From: Agarophyton chilense
Lineage: Eukaryota; Rhodophyta; Florideophyceae; Gracilariales; Gracilariaceae
Length of the DNA stretch: 64,000 nucleotides
Reading direction: 5' to 3'
Assembly: GCA_030374765.1 (NCBI GenBank)
Contig: JARGXX010000115.1
Coordinates: 1,651,501 to 1,715,500 of the forward strand
Shown here: piece by piece, positions 32,001 to 41,247 of the stretch
How positions within the stretch are numbered: position 1 is the first letter of the stretch
Layout of the letters: each line of letters opens with the position of its first letter
Made by a program: the position numbers and the translations under genes
The notes under the pieces: model-generated
What the model saw: the letters and a program-made list of their open reading frames with translations, nothing else
Databases searched by the model: none
Told to the model about the DNA's origin: nothing

Positions 32001-34827
32001 GCTTGCCCTGAATAGTGGTCGAAGGCTGCATAGGCGTCGCAAAGCCCTTCAGCGCAGCAGCAGCGTTATCGTTTTGTCCAGGTGGCTTGATCCCTTGGCT
32101 TAGATTCTCCACCTTTACCCCAGTGTGATGCGGGGCCTGTGCTACACTGTTGACGTCCATCGAAGGCTTCCTTTCCGGCTCAATCACAGGCTTGTGATGC
32201 GCGTATATCGCCTCATTTCGATCGTACATTCGTTCCGGAACCTCCGGAACGTGATGCATATGCCGCGGGTGCATTCCCTCGGGTACCATGTGTGACATAT
32301 GATGCGGTGGCATGGGCGCCGAAGGATGATGCGGAAGGATATGGTGAGCAGAAGACATGGCCATTTGCGCTTGTGAAGGGGGAGGGCCCATAGGGGGCAC
32401 GACAGCACCTCTGTAATCTACAGCTTGAGAGATGCCAGTAGATTGGATCGTTGCATCATTGGAGTTCAGAGGTATGAAAACTCCTCCGGGCGATGAGAAC
32501 CCAGTTACGCAACCTGTCGCAGGGTCCCCGCGCAACTCAATCCTGTATCCCGGCGGCAAGAAAGTGTTGAACCCAAGAATCAGCTTGCTGCGGCCTTGGA
32601 AGAGCGTGCTTACTCTGCGGATAACCTCACCAGTATCAATCGTTTGTGCTTTGAACTCCTTCATTATGTCCAAGAAGTGATTGTAAACCTTCGGACAGTC
32701 TGCAAACTGACTCTTCACTTGCTCAAGGTAAGCCAGAGCATCCTCAACCTTTAGCTGCCTTGAGCCTACATTTTGTTGCTCCGTCACATCTTCTGCTTTG
32801 GGCAGGGGCCGTTCCGTGCGCATTGCGGTGGCAGAAGGTAGGGCCTGAGGTCGACTCCCGTCCGTCATCCCTGCTGCTGATGCTTGAGCCATTTGAGGTG
32901 AATTTTGAATTTGATCCGACCCGTGCTGCGCTCCGTTGTGCGCCATGTGCTGTTGGTTAGCAACGAGCAAAACAGGTTGCCTGCCCTGCATAGTTTGTGG
33001 GTCTTGTTTGGCAATGGGCTGTGGCCCTTGTGGTATCAACTGGTTCCCCTGCGCCTGGTCCTTCGGCTGATGAGCTATTATCCCTGGCATATCAGAGCGT
33101 CCATCCACGGCATGCGGAGAGGGGTCCATTTGTCGTTGCATGTGCCTATGATGCAAATGCAAGGAAGAAGGAAGAGCAGTTGAAGCCATGTGCAAGGGTT
33201 GCGGAGGAAGGGGCACCTGTATTTGAGTCCCAGCAGATCTACGCTCAGTCATCGATATGCGTGAAGCGTCCTGGGACGGAAGTTTCTGCTGCGTGCCGGT
33301 CGCCGCGGCTGCCGATGCTTGCGGTGGTGCGTTTTGCTCCTGCTGTCCAGGCCGTTGAGAAGTCTGCGCCTGTGCTTGACGAGACGGCAAGGACTGCTTT
33401 TGCAAATTCGGTGAGGATTGCATGTGCTCTGCCTCAGACTGCTGCGGTGTTTGTTCTTGTCGAGACTGTCGCTGTTGCTCAGGCTGCGAAAGAGGAGCCG
33501 GGGAGGATATACGCATTACCGACATAGGCTGTGATTGTAAAGGTACCACAGATTTCGTTTGTAACCCCTGAGAATGATCAGGTTGTTGTGGCGCTTGCGA
33601 CTGTTGCGAAGAGGGATGCTGCTGTCGTCGCTGTTGCGGAGGTTGCTGGGACTGCTGCTGTGTTTGACGAGGTGATTGTCGGTGTCCTTGTTGCTGTTGG
33701 GCCTGTTGTCTCTGCTGATCTTGTTGAGCCTGCGCATTCTGCCGGTGCACAGCACTTAACGACTGCGGAGTGGGTTGTGGGGTCGGTTGGCGCTGTGGAT
33801 GCATCGATGGCGGCAAAGGCTGTTGCGACGACAAGCCCTGAGCAGAGCCAGCGGTTGTTGGTGCGACAGGAACTGCAGGTTGTTGACGGACATATTCATG
33901 CTGTACGGGTAACGAGTACATTTGCGACGGATGGGGCATAGGCGGTTGACGCACTGGCGGTGCATTTGGCGGGTACGGATGATAGTACGGCGGTCGCGGC
34001 TGTGGCAAACGATACGAGCTGTCGAAAACCGGACGCTTCACATCGGCCGCGGATTGATGGCGATGATGCTGGGCAGCGGAAGGATGCTGGTGATGATACT
34101 GGTGCTGTTGTTGGTGAATAGAGTGGGAGATAGGTGGTTGAGGTAGCTGTTGGGCGGGGTTAGGTTGTTGCAAATGAGGTAAACGAGGTTGTGAAAGAGA
34201 TATCTGACCATTAACAGGATCCTGTGAGAGATGTTGTTGAGTGGATTGCGGATCGGAAGAGTGCGAGGGGATTGTGGAGGCAGGGAGCCTTCGCGATTGC
34301 ATGGACATGGGCTGCTGCGGGTGTTGCTGCACTTGATGATGGGGATGCAGCTGATGAGGCGGACGCTGATGAGTTGAGCGATGAGATGCGGACGGATGCG
34401 GCTGCTGCTGCTGATGCTGTTGTGCTTGCGTAGGCGGCATATGGGCGTGATGCATTTGCTGATGAGACGGCATGTGCAACGAAGGATGGCTCTGCGGCTG
34501 CGAAAGTGAGTGTGGGTGAAGGTGAGGGAGTTGAGGCAGAGGGTGCTGTTGAATGGGAACGCCGAGCCGATTCTGTACGTTCTGGAAGGCATGCGGGTGC
34601 ACCATAGACTCTCTCACATGCGAATGCTGTAGCGCGTGGAAAGCCTGTGGTGGTGGGTAGGAGGCGAATCCACCGGAAGGCATAAGCGGGGCGGAGAAAA
34701 ACGGCGGGGGAGGCGGCGGTGCAGAAGTGGCATGGGCGGTCTGGGCGCGGGGAGACTGCGGAAGTTGAGACGGCTGCGACTGCGCGGCAGCTTGTTGGCG
34801 TGTCTTGCCCCAGTGATAGGCGTCCAT
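29044..34827 (-). CDS. SIN3: SIN3-family transcriptional co-repressor scaffold
   Basis: An intronless 1,927-residue nuclear scaffold that in other eukaryotes holds class I histone deacetylases to DNA-bound repressors. The N-terminal 680 residues are Gln/Pro/His-rich. Three paired amphipathic helix domains follow: PAH1 at about 690-760 (DALAYLEQVKSQFADCPKVY), PAH2 at about 943-1013 (AVSYVNKIKSRFADDEVVYK) and PAH3 at about 1147-1215 (LLGPEGHRNYSEFIKCLSLF). The HDAC-interaction region is at about 1300-1400 (GSYVALPSDVVSMQCSGMTD), then the SIN3 C-terminal region (about 1440-1700). I chose ATG 34827 (MDAYHWGK) because the 69 in-frame residues upstream are Arg/Pro-rich and look like leader sequence. 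The canonical tyrosine-rich start of the HDAC region is weakened, so HDAC contact is inferred. Confidence 0.88.
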   Translation of the reverse strand: MDAYHWGKTRQQAAAQSQPSQLPQSPRAQTAHATSAPPPPPPFFSAPLMPSGGFASYPPPQAFHALQHSHVRESMVHPHAFQNVQNRLGVPIQQHPLPQLPHLHPHSLSQPQSHPSLHMPSHQQMHHAHMPPTQAQQHQQQQPHPSASHRSTHQRPPHQLHPHHQVQQHPQQPMSMQSRRLPASTIPSHSSDPQSTQQHLSQDPVNGQISLSQPRLPHLQQPNPAQQLPQPPISHSIHQQQHQYHHQHPSAAQHHRHQSAADVKRPVFDSSYRLPQPRPPYYHPYPPNAPPVRQPPMPHPSQMYSLPVQHEYVRQQPAVPVAPTTAGSAQGLSSQQPLPPSMHPQRQPTPQPTPQSLSAVHRQNAQAQQDQQRQQAQQQQGHRQSPRQTQQQSQQPPQQRRQQHPSSQQSQAPQQPDHSQGLQTKSVVPLQSQPMSVMRISSPAPLSQPEQQRQSRQEQTPQQSEAEHMQSSPNLQKQSLPSRQAQAQTSQRPGQQEQNAPPQASAAAATGTQQKLPSQDASRISMTERRSAGTQIQVPLPPQPLHMASTALPSSLHLHHRHMQRQMDPSPHAVDGRSDMPGIIAHQPKDQAQGNQLIPQGPQPIAKQDPQTMQGRQPVLLVANQQHMAHNGAQHGSDQIQNSPQMAQASAAGMTDGSRPQALPSATAMRTERPLPKAEDVTEQQNVGSRQLKVEDALAYLEQVKSQFADCPKVYNHFLDIMKEFKAQTIDTGEVIRRVSTLFQGRSKLILGFNTFLPPGYRIELRGDPATGCVTGFSSPGGVFIPLNSNDATIQSTGISQAVDYRGAVVPPMGPPPSQAQMAMSSAHHILPHHPSAPMPPHHMSHMVPEGMHPRHMHHVPEVPERMYDRNEAIYAHHKPVIEPERKPSMDVNSVAQAPHHTGVKVENLSQGIKPPGQNDNAAAALKGFATPMQPSTTIQGKPIEFEQAVSYVNKIKSRFADDEVVYKDFLNILQTYQKEQKDITEVYKQVSHLFRDHEDLLAEFSRFLPEQPVQSYQHSAIRHGIPTEADLSQHLPMQSVVKQQPVLEGPVDPRSAPQVASTAWKGKEKSSKTAPGSGRAKPSKHGPSIPGASGSIAKTGSRNKGAGNEKKMRRGVHAGKKGTSTENKGNPSQLPPADDLPTLGRNAAAPELEFFEELRSLLGPEGHRNYSEFIKCLSLFSQQIISGEELMRLADGLLGDRKPLTDAFFAFIDQTDPKSTETAVQILRRAKACADADTNGTEGKNQTNFLGNSAQIRDRVRDLASLGSLPPSTVTGGNRSPKVNPRYKGKTLTEIGKEHGTSVEGFGSYVALPSDVVSMQCSGMTDIDKIVLNYTYVSKGDTAGRQLLDDGFKKMQDFAEKPRQGASGEKPPLPHTGRGGCLSPDRVGSPRAVKNSYHSPPLSVEDQRAEIDLMVARTRSTVEKLEKVRNGSFRVCDLSPVDVKPIELVYRDASTEILEVLRSNPIATAAIVGKRLRQRLVDWLESKRHLELVWKSKRFARRDPRSDTPRTWKRSEMVRDLVDRKKKNWSLSIEDSKTERAKSLSVDLVCQDNNLRVICDLLWYAFEWEAENEEEADKGLEFIEKVYHMLQKAGSSSRVVYVDDYLFAYIRLVAETSKRVQFLLDEREGGFPLEEYLDCVKEVLGGSVSALEYDELCEKMFDGICNWEEHVCDFPLISKRLAEAALSIPWRKPASDLVEHARSSLNMNCGDALNAQCIEADVKDTRKNMEISEYEKGRKVPQRGCGGDHMTGVTDGERKKWPLVPVGSENEKKVKEVQKARQLVDEAGGELFASKVHRFTDEKRRKVVRVTFRLVTKYDACQYSRLNSAEEATEKSIVSTLTKYLKRARKRKRCMDLENTRKGDSEMDVCIVDNLDVRINEDTGDLKYVSGTEDFMMNRNFKRRKVVRNVKRRFGCEQEAVAVPVS

Positions 34828-35403
34828 GATAAGGTTGGAAGTGGAAACGGGAGAGATGGGGCGCGTGGAGCGTAGTACAATGACGAGCAAGAAGAAATGG
34901 CGTGTGCTGCGCGAGGGAGGGGAGGGTGGTTGGAGGCGGGTGTCGGGAGGGGGGAGGGAAGGACGGCAGCGAAGGGACAGACACCGACGTCGGCGCGGCT
35001 TTTGAAGCTGCGGCGCAGATAAACGCCGGCACACTCACTCGCTGCTGCGTGCGGCGCGCTCTTTTGCGCGCGACTGCGTGGCGGGCGACGCGCACTCGAC
35101 GGCACGTGCACGACGCACGCATGCGACGTGCCGCGCTGTGCGCGAAACTGGCTCGCAATTGGAGCACAGCGCACGTAATTGCGCGCGCAGCACGCGCAGC
35201 TTCCAGCGAGCTGCGCGTGCGCACGTCGAATTGGCTTGCCAGAGCGCTGCGCTGTTACGCGTTGCGCTCGCGTCGTGTCGCGTCGCTGTGGGGGCTCGTT
35301 GCGATTCGTTGCGATTCGTTGCGATTCGTTGCGTGGCGTTGCTTTTCGTCTTCGTCTTCGTCTCCCTCGTCTTCGTCGACGATTTGCGCGCTCTCGTTGC
35401 GGG
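34828..35403. promoter_or_regulatory. Divergent intergenic/promoter region of SIN3 and the thioredoxin gene
   Basis: The 576 bp separate two head-to-head start codons. It is rich in GC and CGCAC/GTGCG runs. It contains a 10-bp tandem repeat GCGATTCGTT (three copies, 35301-35330) and a TCGTCT repeat (about 35345-35375) just before the + strand gene. Long Arg-rich ORFs on both strands here are composition artefacts. A shared promoter is inferred from the arrangement. Confidence 0.5.
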
Positions 35404-36190
35404 ATGGCGAGGTACGCGTATCTGACTGCTATCGTGCTACTGCTCTGCGTCGCCGTCGCCGCGCACGAGCCGGCCGCGGCCGTGCTTGAGCTCTCGTTTT
35501 TGTCGCTTGACCATCTCATAAAGAGCTCCTCCAAGCCGTTGCTGCTACAGTTCTACTCGCCCACTTGCGGCCACGTAAGTTTCCTCAGTCCGCTCGCTCC
35601 CCCATAACCTCCCATAACCCATGCTGCTGCTGACGCACCTCCTCCCATGTCGTCAATGCCGCGTTGTGCCCGCTGCTGCTGCCTTTGCCTCCTTCCCTCT
35701 ATAGTGCGTTCGGTTCGAGCCCGCCTACGAACGCATTGCTCGCCAACTGCATATGGACGCCAACGTGGCGAGAGTGGACGGTGTAGCTCATCGCGCCTTG
35801 CGCCTGCGCTTCCGCGTCATGGCCTTCCCGTCTTTCTTTCTAATTCACGCTGGCTCTGTATTTGAGTTTGTAGGCTCTCGCTCAGTCGAAGAGCTCATCA
35901 AGTTCACGCAGTCCAACGGCACCACTTCGGGAGAGAAGGTCACTGCCATCAACGGGCCGCTCAATCCATATTGGCAACTTGTACATCTGCTGTTTCGCTT
36001 CGTCAATTTCCTGCAAGTCGAGTTCAAACAGTACTGCCGCAACGGTGGCAATATACCGCTGCTGGTTTTTGCAGTCGTCACTGGTGTCATGTGCGCCTTT
36101 GTCGTCGCTATCTATCTTATCACCTTGCCACCCAAACCGTATCCGTCGAGAAACCAATGGCCAGTTCCTACACACGCTCACCACGACTGA
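35404..36190 (+). CDS. Membrane-anchored thioredoxin-domain protein (TMX-like), one intron
   Basis: Exon 1 is 35404-35574 and exon 2 is 35705-36190, with an intron of 130 bp (GTAAGT...CTCTATAG). Joined, they give 218 residues. Residues 1-20 are a signal peptide (YLTAIVLLLCVAVAA). The thioredoxin fold has the active site QFYSPTCGHCVRFEPAYERI. The intron falls between His and the second Cys of CGHC. The cis-Pro is in FRVMAFPSFFLIHAGSVFEF. A TM segment (about 177-197, LLVFAVVTGVMCAFVVAIYL) is followed by a short polar tail. This fits an ER oxidoreductase of the PDI/TMX kind that forms or rearranges disulfides. No KDEL is seen; the TM would hold it in the membrane. Confidence 0.82.
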
Positions 36191-37811
36191 CTGCCTCACC
36201 CGTCTACTTCAAAGCACGTTATCTCGCTGCACATCAACTGCTAAGTTGCTCGTCGTTGTTTCGTTTCTCTTGCGTTCCGCCTCCTCTATGTTTATTTTAC
36301 ACGGCAGCGCGCCAAAATAAGTGTACATTGACATCGCGCTCCCCTTGACCCTTTCATCATCTGGCCGTGTTTTCTACAGCGATTTTGTGTTTGTGGGCAA
36401 GAAGCGAAAGCTGTGCCCATCACTCCAAGTAATCTAGATGCTATTTGCAAATACGACCAAACCGCACCGCCTGCAAGTGACGCGCGGGAGGCATACTTGG
36501 TAAACCTACAAACACAGCGTCGTCATTCCACAACGTCGCATCACAAGAGGACAGACTTTTTGTTGTACTTTACCATGTCTAAACGAGCTTTTGAGACGCG
36601 AAGGCCCATCTGCGCCGACGTGCTTAGTTTTGGTGCTCCGCCAAGGTGCACCACTGCAATAACCTGCTCGCGCGCCCTTGCATACAATATACGGATATGA
36701 TTGACAACGCTTGCTGCGCAGTAGGGGCGAGCTCGAATCTCAAAACTCTCGAGACCGCTGCTGTTCCGTTGGACGGAGGAACGCCAACGTTGCATCAAAA
36801 GCAGCTCTCGGTTTGTTGCCACAGTATTTGTACACCTCGTCTCTGGCGTGGTCACAAGGTTGGCGGCCAGAGACCGCCAACCCTGTGACCACCATTAGCC
36901 TTCCCTCTCAGGCTGGACTCTCTTTCGTGGTTGCATCTCCTTTCACGCCATCTAGCAGGTTCCAGACACAGCAGCACGATTGCATGATGCTTGGAAAACT
37001 CGCGGAACCCAAGAATTGGCTAAATCCTATTCGTCCAGGGGTTGTGCGATATCTCCTGAATAGATTGATTCGAGCGACGGCTCGTTAGTGCCGAAGGCAG
37101 GGATATCATTGGTAGTGATACCATTGGTACCATTATAGTTTCAGTTCCTCACGGTGGATACGCCATCATGCCCTTTTCTTTTTCCTCTGCCTGCACTGCA
37201 CCAGACGGTGAAGCACTTATATGACCGTAACGTGTAACAGGAGTTAATCGTGTCGTGGAAACAACACAGATCGCGAGATTTTCTCAGGTTGGAGCTCTCT
37301 GCATCCATTTGCCTACAATATCTTGTTGCAAGAAAAGGCAAATTGTTGGCCACGGTCTGCGGCAGTGGCTGTCTCCCATTACCAGTAAAAGCCCAGAGGA
37401 AAAGCACTGAAGGGAATTTGAAAACCTGTGCGACTTATTATCCACCACTACGGATCGACTTACGGTCTGCAAGGACAACTTTTTGTGACCTACACGTATA
37501 CGCGATGCAAAAGCCAAAGTCACACCGAGTCTAATTAATTACTCTTTAGTGCAGAATCTGTGCAGCACAAATACAAGGCATTCAAAGCAAATAAAACTCA
37601 CGACACCGAAGCACCCCGATGTGTCTCATCTGGCAATGAGATTCACAATTCTAAACCCCGACACATATCCAAGCATAAACTCTTTTGTTTACCCAAACAG
37701 TTATTAATAATCAAGGTTTGTAAGATCGCAAAAAAAGAAAGCAGCATTCGAAAACAATTGCACGCAATATCTGCAGTCCTTCCCTCTCCCCGCCACAGTT
37801 ACTCTGAACAT
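36191..37811. other. Intergenic, no gene; contains a long inverted repeat
   Basis: Short ORFs on both strands, none recognised. The 19-bp inverted repeat at 36848-36892 is listed separately. 37765-37811 is the 3' flank of the Hint gene and is duplicated near 44106-44155. Confidence 0.4.
36848..36892. repeat. 19-bp inverted repeat with 7-base loop
   Basis: Left arm GTGGTCACAAGGTTGGCGG (36848-36866) and right arm CCGCCAACCCTGTGACCAC (36874-36892) pair at 18 of 19 positions; the one mismatch would be a G-U or A-C pair depending on strand. The loop is CCAGAGA. It lies in no gene. It could be a small-RNA hairpin or the relic of a palindromic element. Confidence 0.65.
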
Positions 37812-39527
37812 CTACAATCCAACAACCTCAGCCTCCCCCCTCGGCATCCATCTGCCAATCCTGCTTCCTTCTTCCAACGCCAAACTCAATTGTTCAACTG
37901 GCCATCTCCAAACCTTGTACATCATTCGGACCGGCATCAACAGCGCCGTATGCGCCATCTTCGGATCCACTGCCGTAGTGTATGTCGAAGTCACGAATCC
38001 ATTCACCACGATGCTCCCGCTTTCTGTTTGCGGATTATACAATCCTACATCAAATATTCTTACAGTCTCCACCACACTTCCGTCTTCAGAGTCGTCAGCC
38101 ATGCGCAGAACATCGCCGGCCACCACGGAAGAGGCAGCCATCAAATCTCCGTTGTTTCTGAACAAGTAGTGACCATCTGATACAATCAGCTCTCGCCCAC
38201 TCTTCACCTTCAGTTTTGTGAACCCGAATTGACCACCCCTCAGCCGATGCGTGAACAGCAATACATCAGAAAAGCCGATTGCAGTCTGCACTCTGTCTCC
38301 AATCTGAACCTGGTGCATTGGGACATCACCCCTCTCAGTCCGCACCACGGCTGAAGCTGGGAAACAAGCCGAGCCATCATTCTCTTCGGATGAAGATTCC
38401 AAATCGTCCTCGAACGCTATGCCACCAGCTGCTCCTGGCGGTAGGGCACTGGCCGCGGGAAAGATGCTACTCAAGGCGGAGGGTGATGGTGCAACGGTAG
38501 CGAAGGCATTGGGAGATGCGATCAGGGTGCCGAAGTCACTTGGCGATATTGCCACTGTCGCTAGGGGGCTGGGTGATGATTCCAGAGTGCCAGAGTCACT
38601 TGTTGGCGGTGCGACTGGGAGGATAGGAGCTACAGACGGAGCTGGAGCGGTACTCGGTGGAGCTGAAGAGCTTGCACTCGGGCTTGGTTCCGGAGATATT
38701 GATTGCGAGGGAGGTGCGTCAGCGATTTCCTCCGTTGTCGTACTGAGATCGTCCGTATCGTCTTCATTGGTGGCGGAGGAAGAGCTATTATCCTCATCAG
38801 TAAAGGCTTCATTTGGTGGTTCCAGCGCAATAGCACCGGCAGTTGTGAGCTGCGAATTAGCTACAGTTCCATTAGAGTATTCAGTGAGGAGAGTGACATC
38901 TTGATCAGGATTTGTACTTTTGTCAACGAGCAGACAGACCTGATTGCGAGGAGCCACAATTAGTAATGAACGAAGATTAGGTGGAATGTTGACTCGATTG
39001 CTCGAATCAGATCTTCGAAAAGTGATCTTGTAATCCTGGTCTTCTCGAATGACGAAGTAGATGGTTTCTGTTGGATAAGAAAGCGACCCACATGTACGTG
39101 TGCCACTGTGCCATCCAACAAGCAAATCATTTGTGATTTTGCTATTGACCAAAGCTTCTGCATTGCCATTTTTGCTGAGCGCTTCTCGGAATGATTCGAG
39201 GCGGAGCGCTTCCAACAATTCAGGCTCGTTCACTGTGCGTTCTGTGACGAAGTTCAGAGAACCTTCACCAGAACATTGTGAACCATCCTCTTCGATGTTT
39301 GACGGGGGCAAGATTGGAAACTGACGTTCGTCGTTGGTGTATACACCAAAGGTTACCGACGAGGGACACGAATCCGTGACCGCGTACACCAGGTTGAAAG
39401 TGGTGCTAATGTCATCGTACGTAGCGATACGAGCGATTGAAGGAAGTGATGGCACGGCCAATACCGGAGAACGGAAGCTGCACCCAAGCACAAGGATAAG
39501 GAGGAGATAAGCGCGCGTTGACCCCAT
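37812..39527 (-). CDS. Secreted protein with C-terminal Hint (hedgehog/intein-type) autoprocessing domain
   Basis: 571 residues from ATG 39527 (chosen for the signal peptide that follows: AYLLLILVLGCSFRSPVLA). Residues about 27-240 form a unique extracellular domain with several Cys. About 245-385 is a Ser/Pro/Thr-rich linker with Asp/Glu patches. The Hint domain starts at Cys388 (SACFPASAVVRTERGDVPMH), has the His block (RELIVSDGHYLFRNNGDLMA) and ends with GSIVVNGFVTSTYTTAV. In hedgehog-type proteins the first Cys attacks the peptide bond before it and the N-terminal part is released or modified. The final 60 residues after the fold resemble an adduct-recognition extension. A partial copy lies at 43811-44155. 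The function of the N-terminal domain is unknown. Confidence 0.8.
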   Translation of the reverse strand: MGSTRAYLLLILVLGCSFRSPVLAVPSLPSIARIATYDDISTTFNLVYAVTDSCPSSVTFGVYTNDERQFPILPPSNIEEDGSQCSGEGSLNFVTERTVNEPELLEALRLESFREALSKNGNAEALVNSKITNDLLVGWHSGTRTCGSLSYPTETIYFVIREDQDYKITFRRSDSSNRVNIPPNLRSLLIVAPRNQVCLLVDKSTNPDQDVTLLTEYSNGTVANSQLTTAGAIALEPPNEAFTDEDNSSSSATNEDDTDDLSTTTEEIADAPPSQSISPEPSPSASSSAPPSTAPAPSVAPILPVAPPTSDSGTLESSPSPLATVAISPSDFGTLIASPNAFATVAPSPSALSSIFPAASALPPGAAGGIAFEDDLESSSEENDGSACFPASAVVRTERGDVPMHQVQIGDRVQTAIGFSDVLLFTHRLRGGQFGFTKLKVKSGRELIVSDGHYLFRNNGDLMAASSVVAGDVLRMADDSEDGSVVETVRIFDVGLYNPQTESGSIVVNGFVTSTYTTAVDPKMAHTALLMPVRMMYKVWRWPVEQLSLALEEGSRIGRWMPRGEAEVVGL

Positions 39528-40920
39528 TTGGAGGCAATCGCAGTACGAAATGGATAAGAGGTTGAAACAAAGCGGTGAACGCGCAGACAGTGGGCGGTGA
39601 ACGCGAATTGAAGCCTTAAGTAGAGCGTTCCGTTGCGGGAACGCGACAAAGACGTCGGCGGTCCAGTGATTGAGAGGTTTTGAAGACGAAGCATCAAGGC
39701 GCGCCAGTGCGATATGAGCAGGGACGTTGTATTGTTGTGTAACGGCAAGCGCTCCGTGATTGGCTGTGTCATGCGCAAAGCGAGATGTGGAGCCGTTGTC
39801 GTCGAATGAGAAGCCGTCCGGCAGCATGCTCTGGAGCTTGTGTGTGCGCGCGTGCCACGGCGCGTGAACCGCCACAAGCACATTCTGAGGAGTGTAGCTC
39901 TCTTTTGTGCAGCCGATTCCGCTGTCTATGATCGGCCAATTTAGCGTGCCTCCGATCACTCCTTTTTCCTACTCCGAACATACCGCCGATTTGCACTGTC
40001 GATCTACGGAGGTGCACACTTTTATGAGGGCCATTGTTGCTGAAATCCTTCCGGTAGACTCCCAAAACGTGCTGCCATTTTTGTCGGTTTGCTTTAACTC
40101 TGCATGCCCGTGCTTTGCCGGTCGACTTCACCCCTGCCACGTGACTCTTTTTTCCCTGTTAACAGGCAGTTCTTCAGTGCACAACTCCCCACGTATGGCT
40201 TTATGGCTTTATATTTATTGCGAAAAGAATTTGCACCAAAACTCGGCGAGAGTACAAATACTGAGTGTAGTGTGACAACACTACAGGCAGTGTTCTTACC
40301 AGTAAGCAGCATTTTTCCGGCCTCAAGGTTAATTTAAAGTGTTTACTTTTCGACTGTTGAAACGTTCTTCTGCAGTCTCATCTACCTGTCATCCCGCGAC
40401 CGCCTAGAAAATCATCTCCGAAAAACTTGTGCTTTGCCAAATTCTATGTTTTGCTCCGGTGGCCTGCATGAACTCATGGAAAGCTGTCCGTGCGAAATTT
40501 CTATCGTGACTAGCTAGCTATGAGATTTTTCCATCTATCCCGAAGATATCATGAATGCCTTGTTATATTCTTTATGTGGCCTTTCATTGGTGGTCGCCAG
40601 AGATAGTCGCTGGATATCTTTAACAACTTGGAGTCCCAAGAGTATTTCTTGGTGAAGTTTACTGTTAACTTTTTCGTCGATTGCCTCTCTTCTCTAGCTA
40701 GTATCACCCTTGAACACTCTGGAATGGCGACGATTGTGGGCTTTGCAACCCGAACTGCGGAATGTATATTTAGCTTTGTCTACGAAGTATGCCCAACCGG
40801 CAACCAGGATATGCAACGTACAAGGCCATCGAAACCTTCCTTTGTTCACTATCTTTTTCTTCACGAGCCCCAAAAGCAACCACAAACTCGCACTTTGCAC
40901 ACTAACAACTAAGACAATGT
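39528..40920. other. Intergenic, promoter side of the Hint gene; no gene
   Basis: In-frame codons upstream of the chosen Hint start run to 39959 but lack secretory or conserved features. The remainder holds short ORFs only. Nothing recognised. Confidence 0.4.
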
Positions 40921-41247
40921 TCAACAACAGCAGCGTTCCTTACAACACCTCCTTCGACAATAGCACTTGACTGGGGGACACGGTTCCGGCTCGGGACACG
41001 GTTCCGGTTCTGGACAGGGCTCGGGCTCCGGACACGGCTCTGGCTCCGGACACGGCTCTGGCTCCGGACACGGCTCTGGCTCCGGACACGGCTCTGGCTC
41101 CGGACACGGCTCTGGCTCCGGACATGGCTCGGGTTTTGGGCAGCACTTCTTTACGCAACACTTCTTTACGCAACACTTCTTTACGCAACACTTCTTCACG
41201 CAACACTTCTTCGTGACAACGCAGCGGCGTCGGCAACAAGCACCCAT
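40921..41247 (-). CDS. Small Cys-rich repeat protein (CCVKK and PEPEPC repeats)
   Basis: A 108-residue ORF with 29 Cys by my count (about 27%). It starts MGACCRRRC, then has five CC doublets spaced by VKK (residues 15-36), then one PKPEPC and eight PEPEPC hexads (37-90), and ends KCYCRRRCCKERCCC. There is no signal peptide. An N-terminal Met-Gly-x-Cys-Cys is a possible acylation start. Metal binding (metallothionein-like) or a cross-linked structural role are both possible; neither is shown. The region is also open on the opposite strand (GSGSGH repeats), because the 18-bp unit has no stop in either sense. The Cys-framed ends and the start codon make the minus strand the better choice. Confidence 0.5.
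   Translation of the reverse strand: MGACCRRRCVVTKKCCVKKCCVKKCCVKKCCVKKCCPKPEPCPEPEPCPEPEPCPEPEPCPEPEPCPEPEPCPEPEPCPEPEPCPEPEPCPPVKCYCRRRCCKERCCC
40978..41214. repeat. 18-bp and 15-bp coding tandem repeats
   Basis: Nine near-identical 18-bp units (GGCTCTGGCTCCGGACAC type) at 40978-41139 code the P-x-P-E-P-C hexads. About five 15-bp units (CAACACTTCTTTACG type) at 41140-41214 code the VKKCC pentads. High identity of the central units suggests recent expansion. Confidence 0.85.

Noticed and set aside
34828..35034. In-frame 69-residue N-terminal extension of SIN3
   Set aside because: Arg/Pro-rich with no conserved feature; the MDAYHWGK start at 34827 is more like a true N-terminus.
34211..35534. 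Long Arg/Ser-rich minus-strand ORFs over the SIN3 start and promoter
   Set aside because: They overlap the SIN3 coding frame in other frames and reflect GC-rich, low-complexity DNA.
39528..39959. In-frame 144-residue extension of the Hint protein
   Set aside because: It would bury the signal peptide; the start at 39527 places the signal at the N-terminus.
40978..41139. CRISPR-like array of 18-bp units
   Set aside because: Units are contiguous with no spacers and lie in frame within an ORF; this is a coding tandem repeat.
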